Source of the DNA: Thermoproteota archaeon
Lineage (GTDB): Archaea; Thermoproteota; Thermoprotei_A; Sulfolobales; Pyrodictiaceae
Reading direction: 5' to 3'
Assembly (NCBI GenBank): GCA_013153105.1
Contig: JAADFC010000049.1
Location: forward strand, 1-9,749
Length of the DNA: 9,749 bases
In this document: positions 4,657 to 9,749 of the stretch, piece by piece
Layout: every line of letters begins with the position of its first letter
How positions within the stretch are numbered: the stretch's first letter is position 1
Notes under the pieces: model-generated
The model's input: the letters and a program-made list of their open reading frames with translations, nothing else
What the model was told of the DNA's origin: nothing
Databases searched by the model: none
Position numbers and translations under genes: made by a program

Positions 4657-6618
4657 ATGGGAGACGGTGGCCTGGTGCTGTACAGGAGGCTGGAGGCGAG
4701 GGTCCTAGGCGCGAAGGTGCCGGTTGCAGGCTCGAGGTGGAGGGGCGGCCTCCTCGTAGAGGTCCAGGGCGTGAGGGTCCTCCTCCTGATGCCCGGCGCT
4801 CTGGCGCGGTGGCTGCAGCCCGGGGAGAGGGTGCTCGTCCGCTTCCTAGAGGAGCCCGAGGCGGTGGGCGACGGCGGCTACCGGGTGTCGCCGCGGGACG
4901 AGTACGAGCTGTGGAGGGTGTGGGAGGGCGAGGAGGTCAAGGTCTGGCCCCCCTGGAGGAGCGAGGCGAGGCTGGAGAAGGAGAGCGTCACCGGCGACAA
5001 GGTCTACGAGTACCGTGTCGTTGCCAGGGAGGCTGTGAACGAGGAGGACTTCAAGGAGATAGTCAGCCTGGAGCAGTACCACTACGCGAGCAAGGAGGAG
5101 ATAGTAGCCATCTGGAAGTGCCCCGTCTGCGGCGCTATAGTCGAGTCCAACGTGGAGCCCGTCTGCCCCAAGGACAAGGTGCCGATGAAGCTGCAGGAGA
5201 TAAGGGGGAGCCTCCCCTCGAGCAGGTTCCTAGTCCTCGAACTCGCCTCAAGGGAGCCCTACGAGCCCAGGATAGTAGCTTATGTCCGCGTGGACACGCC
5301 GATACCCCTCATGCACCGCCGCCTCCCCGACGGCAGGAAGGACCCGATGATAAGGGAGCGCGTCTTCGGCTACGACTGGTTCCACCCCACCTTCTGGCCG
5401 GTGGCCTACAGCAAGAGGAGGGAGCTGCTGCGCCGCTACCGGGAGCTGCTCCGCTACTACCAGTCCCCAAGGCTCGCCAGGGCGAAGCTCGGCGAGGAGA
5501 TAGCCGAGACAGCGCTGAGGATGGCCAACACTAGGGCGGCGAGGATAGCGAGGGTGGTGGTGCACCCAGACTACCGCGGCGATGGCCTAGGCATACTAGC
5601 GGTCAGGATGGCCCTGAAGTGGATTGAGGAGCGCAGGGTCCCCGAGATGAAGAGGAGGAAGTACATAGTCGAGACCATAGCCCAAATGGCTAGGTACAAC
5701 CCGTTCTTCGAGAAGGCCGGGTTCGTCTACATGTGGGACACCTACAGCGGCCGCCCCGTCCTCATGTACCCCCTGACGAGGGAGGCGAGGGAGAAGATAG
5801 AGCGGTACCTCCGCGAGGACCCGGTGGGCAGGAGCCACGGCGGCCGCCTCTTCCGCCCCCGGTACGGGAGGGTGGACCCGCTACCGGGGCCGGTGAGGCT
5901 GGAGAAGGTCACGAAGAAGTACAGCAGCGAGCTCGACATCTCCAGGCTGCCCCCCGAGCTCCAGGAGGTGCTCCGCGCGTTCGGCGTCGAGAAGAGGCTC
6001 GTGGAACGCTACGTGCTGAGGGAGGTTAGCGTCGAGATAGAGCCGGGCAGCGTGGTGGCGGTGCTCGGCGCGAGCGGCGCGGGGAAGACGACGCTGCTCC
6101 GCATGATAATAGGGGGCGCCGCCCGCATAGAGGACCTCCGCTACAGGCCGGACGAGGGCCGCGTCGAGGTCCCCGACGGGGCGAGGGTAGCCTACCTCCT
6201 CCCAGGCGAGCACGAGCCCGTCTTCGGCAGCGAGACCCTGCTGGAGCACGTCGCCGCTAAGCTGGGCGACCCGGCGGCCGCGGTGGAGGTCCTCAACGCT
6301 GTCGGACTGAGCGACGCGGTGTTCTACAGGGCGAGGTTCGACGAGCTGTCCACGGGCCAGAAGGAGCGGGCCAAGCTAGCCAGCATGCTCGCCGAGAAGC
6401 CGAACCTCATGATAATCGACGAGTTCACAGCCCACCTAGACAGGCTGACCGCCCAGAGGGTGGCCCGGAAGCTCGGCGTCCTAGCCAGGCGCGCCGGGAT
6501 AACGCTGATAGTCTCGACCAACAGGCCCGAGGTGCTCCGCGCCCTCGCCCCCGACAAGGTGCTCCTCGTAGGCTACGGCAGGGTGGTGGTCCTCGAGCAG
6601 AAGGGCGGCGGGGGATGA
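4657..6618 (+). CDS. Zinc-ribbon / GNAT acetyltransferase / ABC-type ATPase fusion protein (COG2401-like)
   Basis: A 653-residue soluble protein without membrane segments. Residues about 1-130 are unassigned and beta-rich. A zinc-ribbon-like element follows (CPVC 155-158, then C170-P-K-D173). The middle is a GNAT domain whose acetyl-CoA loop is VVVHPDYRGDGLGILAVRM (R307-x2-G310-x-G312), followed by YNPFFEKAGF. From about residue 410 runs an ABC ATPase: Walker A GASGAGKTT (471-479), signature LSTGQKERAKLASMLAEKP (LSTGQ 564-568), Walker B LMIIDE (D588, E589) and D-loop AHLD. The arrangement fits the archaeal group described as an ABC-type ATPase fused to a predicted acetyltransferase; no substrate is known to me. 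The Q-loop glutamine appears absent (YLLPGEHEPVFG) and the H-loop histidine is replaced by N622 (VSTNRPE). It is the first gene of an operon, with the next start only 7 bases after its stop. A role in modifying RNA, protein or a small molecule, rather than transport, is inferred. Confidence 0.83.
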   Translation: MGDGGLVLYRRLEARVLGAKVPVAGSRWRGGLLVEVQGVRVLLLMPGALARWLQPGERVLVRFLEEPEAVGDGGYRVSPRDEYELWRVWEGEEVKVWPPWRSEARLEKESVTGDKVYEYRVVAREAVNEEDFKEIVSLEQYHYASKEEIVAIWKCPVCGAIVESNVEPVCPKDKVPMKLQEIRGSLPSSRFLVLELASREPYEPRIVAYVRVDTPIPLMHRRLPDGRKDPMIRERVFGYDWFHPTFWPVAYSKRRELLRRYRELLRYYQSPRLARAKLGEEIAETALRMANTRAARIARVVVHPDYRGDGLGILAVRMALKWIEERRVPEMKRRKYIVETIAQMARYNPFFEKAGFVYMWDTYSGRPVLMYPLTREAREKIERYLREDPVGRSHGGRLFRPRYGRVDPLPGPVRLEKVTKKYSSELDISRLPPELQEVLRAFGVEKRLVERYVLREVSVEIEPGSVVAVLGASGAGKTTLLRMIIGGAARIEDLRYRPDEGRVEVPDGARVAYLLPGEHEPVFGSETLLEHVAAKLGDPAAAVEVLNAVGLSDAVFYRARFDELSTGQKERAKLASMLAEKPNLMIIDEFTAHLDRLTAQRVARKLGVLARRAGITLIVSTNRPEVLRALAPDKVLLVGYGRVVVLEQKGGGG

Positions 6619-6625
6619 GCCCAAG

Positions 6626-7849
6626 GTGGCGGGGAGGCTGCGGAGGCTCCTGGTGTACAGCGGCGTCTCCGGCCTCGACCTCGACCCCCTCGCCTCTAGG
6701 CTGGCGCGGGAGCTGGGTGCCGGCCACGCCAAGTACGAGGCTATAGTGGAGGAGAGGATGAAGGCGCCGATATACCATGTTGCGGAGCTTCTGCTGGCAA
6801 ACTACCATGGGGTCGCCGAGGAGCTTCGCCGGGCCTTCTGGGACATGGTCGAGGAGGCCTCACGCGAGGAGGACGCGATTGTGACCATGCACCTGGTCTA
6901 CTACCGCAGGCACAACCCGATAATGAACCCGGCGCTGGTGGAGCTGCACCGCCTAGCAGCCCGGGGCGTTGAGGTCAGCATCGTCGACATGGTCGACGAC
7001 TACTACCATATAGTGTACCGGATAGCAGAGCGGGTCGCCCGCGGCGAGACCCCGGGGGTCACGGGGTTCCAGGTGCTCGACCCGGCCAGCCTGGTCTCGT
7101 GGAGGTCCGCCCACAACAGCGCCTCCCAGCTCCTCCTCATGCACGGGGTCAAGGTGTACAGCTACGCCCTCAAGCACACGTGGACCGGCCACATGCGCCT
7201 CGCCTCGATGCTCCTAGGCCGCACCCCCGAGGGGGGAGGCCGATACGACACCGTCTACATCTCCCACCCGATATCGAAGGTGCGGGCGAGGGCAGCCGCG
7301 GAGGGGGCCGAGCTGTGGAGCTACCCTGACGCGGTCGAGATAGAGGAGTTCAAGAGAATGCTCGAGGAGCAGTGCCCCCGCCTGGTGGTGCTCTCCCCGA
7401 CCAGCGTCGACGAGCTAATACCAGGGGACGGAGCCCTTGCGACGCGTATAGGCAGGGAGAACCGGTGGCCCCACCCGGGCAACGGGGTCCACGAGTTCCC
7501 CTACCCCGTCGACCTGGCCGCGAAGCCGCCGGCGGAGCTGATATACCCGGCCTCCGACACCGTCGCCAACCCCGGCTATATGAAGATGCTCAGGGCACTC
7601 GTGGAGGCCTCTATAGAGAGGCGCGACCTCTCCTACGTGGCGCAGGCGGACTACATAGTAGCCTACCGCCCCTCCATGTACGGGGAGCGCCACTACGGCG
7701 TCGACATGGAGGTCAACAAGGCCGTCAACATGGGCAAGCCCGTCTACAGCGTGGTACCCCCAGGCGAGGAGCCTGGCTACAGGCTCTTCACCTTCATGTA
7801 CATGCTGAGGAGCCCGGAAGAGCTAATCCGGGCACTCCGCTGCCCCTAG
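6626..7849 (+). CDS. Unknown two-domain protein: degenerate P-loop-like N-terminus, nucleoside 2-deoxyribosyltransferase-like C-terminus
   Basis: A 407-residue soluble protein that I do not recognise as a whole. The N-terminus RRLLVYSGVSGLDLDPLASR has the strand-loop-helix layout of a nucleotide-kinase P-loop, but the GK[ST] residues are replaced by LDLD. Conserved-looking central segments are MHLVYYRRHNPIMNP, VSIVDMVDDYYHIVYRI and WRSAHNSASQLLLMHG. The C-terminal half opens with YDTVYISHPISKVRARA (Y211-I-S-H-P) and closes with ADYIVAYRP (341-349) and YGVDMEVNKAVNMGKPVYSV (357-376). This is the pattern of nucleoside 2-deoxyribosyltransferase-like proteins, where the glutamate of the G-x-x-x-E helix, here E362, is the nucleophile. 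Start GTG 6626 keeps the first beta-strand; GTG 6653 has a better Shine-Dalgarno site (GGAGG, six bases away) but would remove most of it. It is the second gene of the operon with the GNAT-ABC fusion, suggesting a shared pathway. Domain calls are by eye. Confidence 0.6.
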   Translation: MAGRLRRLLVYSGVSGLDLDPLASRLARELGAGHAKYEAIVEERMKAPIYHVAELLLANYHGVAEELRRAFWDMVEEASREEDAIVTMHLVYYRRHNPIMNPALVELHRLAARGVEVSIVDMVDDYYHIVYRIAERVARGETPGVTGFQVLDPASLVSWRSAHNSASQLLLMHGVKVYSYALKHTWTGHMRLASMLLGRTPEGGGRYDTVYISHPISKVRARAAAEGAELWSYPDAVEIEEFKRMLEEQCPRLVVLSPTSVDELIPGDGALATRIGRENRWPHPGNGVHEFPYPVDLAAKPPAELIYPASDTVANPGYMKMLRALVEASIERRDLSYVAQADYIVAYRPSMYGERHYGVDMEVNKAVNMGKPVYSVVPPGEEPGYRLFTFMYMLRSPEELIRALRCP

Positions 7850-7859
7850 CCGCAGGGGC
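7842..7859 (+). terminator. Short hairpin over the stop codon of the unknown two-domain gene
   Basis: GCCCCT (7842-7847) and AGGGGC (7854-7859) form a six-base stem with a six-base loop that includes most of the TAG stop. No U-run follows on the plus strand. It may help end the operon transcript, but archaeal termination relies more on T-tracts, so this is weak. Confidence 0.3.
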
Positions 7860-7889
7860 CGGTGAAGACCTTAGTCCCACCACCTCAAA

Positions 7890-7910
7890 CCCCGGCCCCA
7901 AGGGCCGGGG
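7890..7910. terminator. Strong G+C hairpin in the convergent gap
   Basis: CCCCGGCCC (7890-7898) pairs perfectly with GGGCCGGGG (7902-7910) around a three-base loop. It lies in the 100-base gap between two convergent genes (stops at 7849 and 7950-7952), as expected of a bidirectional terminator or RNA 3'-end block. Only a TTT follows it on the minus strand, and no T-tract follows on the plus strand. Its form also resembles the subterminal hairpins of IS200/IS605-type elements, but no transposase or tnpB gene is nearby. Confidence 0.45.
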
Positions 7911-7949
7911 GATGGAGAACCTGGCAGGAGCCGAGGCCCCCCAAGCCCG

Positions 7950-8363
7950 CTAGGCGGCCTCCTCGGCCTCCTCGCCGCCGCCGGAGAGGTACTCCTCCAG
8001 CTCCCTCTCCTCAGCCTCCAGCCTCTCCAGCTCCTCGCGGCTCGGCAGCCGCTTCACCCTGAACACACCCACCCTATACTCGTAGAACTCGTCCAGGCTC
8101 TCCGGCTCTATCACAGTGACAAGCTCCGCCTCGCCGCCCAGGTCCTCCATCACGTAGCGGAGGTCGTCCACCCAGTCGTTTATGCCGCAGGTCTCGCAGA
8201 AGCTGCCCTCGAACGCCACGATAACAGTGTCACCCATTATCTTCAGGAGCTTGGCCTGGCTCTCCACGCCGCGGTACCTGTTATACCTCCTTATCGCAAG
8301 CTCCACGAAGCGGCGGAGAAGCTCCTCCCTCTCCCGGCTCCTAGGCTGAGCGAGCAGGCTCAA
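7950..8363 (-). CDS. Conserved-looking small protein with FCxTC motif and acidic tail, unknown function
   Basis: With the preferred TTG start at 8363 this is a 137-residue protein of no family I can name. It has an N-terminal basic helix (REREELLRRFVELAIRRYNR), a strand-rich core (KIMGDTVIVAFEGSF), a two-cysteine motif FCETCG (C56, C59) leading into NDWVDDLRYVMEDLG, then YEYRVGVFRVKRLPS and a strongly acidic C-terminus (about 108-137). The CxxC could bind metal with a partner or act as a redox pair; no further cysteines are present. The frame stays open to GTG 8399, but that start lies at or before the expected transcription start from the TATA-like element at 8402-8409. TTG 8363 follows GGTGGGTG; GTG 8375 is another option. 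It is convergent with the two-gene operon and divergent from the radical SAM gene. Confidence 0.7.
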   Translation of the reverse strand: MSLLAQPRSREREELLRRFVELAIRRYNRYRGVESQAKLLKIMGDTVIVAFEGSFCETCGINDWVDDLRYVMEDLGGEAELVTVIEPESLDEFYEYRVGVFRVKRLPSREELERLEAEERELEEYLSGGGEEAEEAA

Positions 8364-8401
8364 GCCCGCACCCACCCGGCGCAGCGGCCAATGTAACACG
8401 G

Positions 8402-8409
8402 GTTTATTA
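8402..8409. promoter_or_regulatory. Box A-like TTTATTAA / TTAATAAA in the divergent gap
   Basis: This is the clearest AT-rich run in the 146-base gap. On the minus strand TTAATAAA would start transcription near 8380, some 17 bases before TTG 8363, a good fit for the small CxxC protein. On the plus strand TTTATTAA would start near 8435 and give the radical SAM gene a leader of about 75 bases. Shared use is possible; no clear BRE distinguishes the directions. Confidence 0.55.
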
Positions 8410-8464
8410 AGGGAGGGCGGCGGCTCGCCCGAGGCTCCAGCATCTCCAGGGTGGAGGCCTAGAA

Positions 8465-8499
8465 GCCCCTCAGGTCCACCCCCCGAGGGGCGGGGGTGG
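8465..8499 (+). promoter_or_regulatory. Two mutually exclusive hairpins involving the radical SAM Shine-Dalgarno region
   Basis: Hairpin A pairs GCCCCTC (8465-8471) with GAGGGGC (8485-8491). Hairpin B pairs CCACCCCC (8476-8483) with GGGGGTGG (8492-8499), the likely Shine-Dalgarno region ten bases before GTG 8510. A and B share bases, since the loop of A holds the left arm of B, so only one can form at a time: A leaves the ribosome site free, B hides it. This is the geometry of a translational switch, but high G+C makes fortuitous stems likely. Confidence 0.35.
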
Positions 8500-8509
8500 C
8501 GACGGCGGC

Positions 8510-9749
8510 GTGGCGGAGCTTACGCTTGTGGCGAGGGTAGTGTACGGGGCTAGGAACGCGTTCGCCCACCTGGCCTCGGCCCTGGAGAGGGAGGGGCTGC
8601 TGGGCGGCCGCGTCCGAATGGTGCTCGCCGAGGAGGACCCCTCGCCCCTCGTGGCCGACCTCACCCGGCGGGGGCGCCGTGTCGCGGTCCTCTACGGGGT
8701 ATCCACCCCGGTCTTCCTCGAGCTCGCCGGGGAGATCGCGAGTGTCTCCAGGCTGGCCCCCGTGGTTGCCGGGGGCCCCCACGCTGAGGGCGCCTACTGG
8801 CAGCTGCTCCGCATGGGCGTCCACGCCGCCGTGGTGGGGGACGGTGAGGCCGCGGTGGTGGGGCTGGCTGAGAGCCTGCTCGGCGAGAGGCCGCTCGACG
8901 ATGTACCCAACATCGCCTACTCCCCTGAGCCGGGCAGGTTCAGGGTGACCCGCATCGAGCACGTGGAGCTGGACGCGTACCCGCCGTTCCACCGGGGGCT
9001 CGGCCTCTACCCTCCAATCGAGATAATGAGGGGCTGCCCCTACCGCTGCAGGTTCTGCCAGGTACCCTGGCTGTTCAAGAGCCGCGTCCGCTTCCGCAGC
9101 GTCGACTCGGTGGCGGAGGCTGTTGAGGCCTACGTGGCTGCTGGCAGGAGGAGGATACGCTTCATAGCCCCGATAGGCTTCGCCTACATGTCCCCCCGGC
9201 CGGGCGAGCCCAACCCCGAGGCCATAGAGGCGCTCCTGGAGGCGGTCCGGGAGAGGGGCGGCGAGCCCTACCTGGGCAGCTTCCCCAGCGAGACGAGGCC
9301 GGAGTACGTGACCCGCGAGGTGCTAGAGGTGGTCAGGAGGCTCGCCGCGAACCGGAGGATAAGCGTGGGCCTCCAGACGGGCAGCGACAGGCTGCTCCGC
9401 CTGGTCGACCGGGGCCACACGGTCGGCGAGGCGCTGGAGGCTATAGAGCTGGTGCTAGAGTACGGGTTCACGCCCGTGGTGGACATCATCTTCGGGCTCC
9501 CGGGCGAAGAGGAGGAGGACGTGGAGGCAACGGTCAAGGTGATGGAGCAGCTGGCCTCGAAGGGGGCCAGGCTGAGGCTCCACACCTTCCTACCGCTCCC
9601 CGGCACCCCCCTCGCCAGGAGCCGCCCCCGCCCCATCCACCCCCTCTACCGCCGCGCAGCCCGCCGCCTCCTAGGCCGGGGGGTCCTGGAGGGCGACTGG
9701 GAGCCCCAGGAGAAGCTCGCCAGGGAAATCTACTGTCTCACCGCCCTCG
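8510..9749 (+). CDS. B12-binding-type radical SAM protein, MJ_1487-like family (3' partial)
   Basis: The frame is open from GTG 8510 to the right edge (413 codons), so the end is missing. The N-terminal 150 residues or so form a Rossmann-like domain (VYGARNAFAHLASALE; VVAGGPHAEGAY 85-96; MGVHAAVVGDGEAAVV) in the place of a cobalamin-binding domain; no DxHxxG cobalamin motif is obvious. The radical SAM core follows: RGCPYRCRFCQVPW holds the 4Fe-4S ligands C176, C180 and C183, then ISVGLQTGSDRLL (Q289), DIIFGLPGEEEED (325-337) and LPLPGTPLARSRP. This matches the archaeal B12-binding/radical SAM group I recall as the MJ_1487 family (TIGR04013), of unknown reaction. It probably reduces SAM to make a 5'-deoxyadenosyl radical in the cytoplasm. 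An in-frame GTG at 8528 is a possible later start. The leader carries potential alternative hairpins. Confidence 0.85.
   Translation, partial: MAELTLVARVVYGARNAFAHLASALEREGLLGGRVRMVLAEEDPSPLVADLTRRGRRVAVLYGVSTPVFLELAGEIASVSRLAPVVAGGPHAEGAYWQLLRMGVHAAVVGDGEAAVVGLAESLLGERPLDDVPNIAYSPEPGRFRVTRIEHVELDAYPPFHRGLGLYPPIEIMRGCPYRCRFCQVPWLFKSRVRFRSVDSVAEAVEAYVAAGRRRIRFIAPIGFAYMSPRPGEPNPEAIEALLEAVRERGGEPYLGSFPSETRPEYVTREVLEVVRRLAANRRISVGLQTGSDRLLRLVDRGHTVGEALEAIELVLEYGFTPVVDIIFGLPGEEEEDVEATVKVMEQLASKGARLRLHTFLPLPGTPLARSRPRPIHPLYRRAARRLLGRGVLEGDWEPQEKLAREIYCLTAL

Noticed and set aside
4737..5534. Second-frame open stretch inside the fusion gene
   Set aside because: Shadow of the zinc-ribbon/GNAT region; the translation is Arg/Gly/Pro low complexity.
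7850..7949. C/D-box RNA or tRNA in the convergent gap
   Set aside because: GTGAAGA faintly resembles a C box, but no CUGA D box follows and no cloverleaf can be folded on either strand.
7372..7953. Open frame overlapping the end of the NDT-like gene and the convergent gap
   Set aside because: Low-complexity Pro/Arg/Gly product and no recognisable motif; the overlapping frame has coherent domains.
8459..8992. Minus-strand open frame opposite the radical SAM gene
   Set aside because: Covers the N-terminus of a gene with clear CxxxCxxC chemistry; the product is rich in His/Gly/Pro and lacks motifs.
1..9749. CRISPR array, tRNA, rRNA or complete insertion sequence
   Set aside because: No regularly spaced repeats, no T-loop/anticodon arrangement, no rRNA-like stretch and no transposase or integrase motif were seen in any frame.

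Overview
The window looks like a compact, very G+C-rich chromosome segment from a hyperthermophilic archaeon, most likely a crenarchaeote (Thermoproteota, Desulfurococcales-like). The signs are heavy use of AGG/AGA arginine and ATA isoleucine codons, GTG and TTG starts, GGAGGTG-type Shine-Dalgarno sites, TTTAWA-like box A elements in the few AT-rich patches, tiny intergenic gaps, and several protein families that are mainly archaeal. The genus is an inference and could not be tested here.

Layout, left to right. (1) 1-1163 (+): the last 34 codons of a probable isopropylmalate isomerase small subunit (leuD), joined by a GTGA overlap to a 3-isopropylmalate dehydrogenase (leuB): leucine biosynthesis. 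(2) 1152-1904 (-): a glycerophosphodiester phosphodiesterase convergent with leuB and overlapping it at the stop codons. (3) 2019-2637 (+): a vapBC toxin-antitoxin pair of visibly lower G+C. (4) 2733-2906 (+): a 57-residue basic protein. (5) 2903-4495 (-): an archaeal dihydropteroate synthase-like protein with extra N- and C-terminal domains. (6) 4657-7849 (+): a two-gene operon. It encodes a zinc-ribbon/GNAT/ABC-ATPase fusion and a protein of unknown function whose C-terminal half reads like a nucleoside 2-deoxyribosyltransferase fold and whose N-terminus looks like a P-loop that has lost its lysine. (7) 7850-7949: a short convergent gap with two G+C-rich hairpins. (8) 7950-8363 (-): a small acidic-tailed protein with a CxxC motif. 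(9) 8510-9749 (+): a B12-binding-type radical SAM protein running off the right edge, preceded by mutually exclusive hairpins that involve its Shine-Dalgarno region.

How the genes relate. Only leuD-leuB, vapBC and the fusion/NDT-like pair look like functional units; the rest are individually housed. The most promising candidate for an undescribed system is the 4657-7849 operon: a soluble ABC ATPase joined to an acetyltransferase, made with a putative nucleotide- or nucleoside-processing partner. The ATPase lacks the usual Q-loop glutamine and H-loop histidine at the positions where I expect them. All family assignments come from reading motifs by eye, without database searches.
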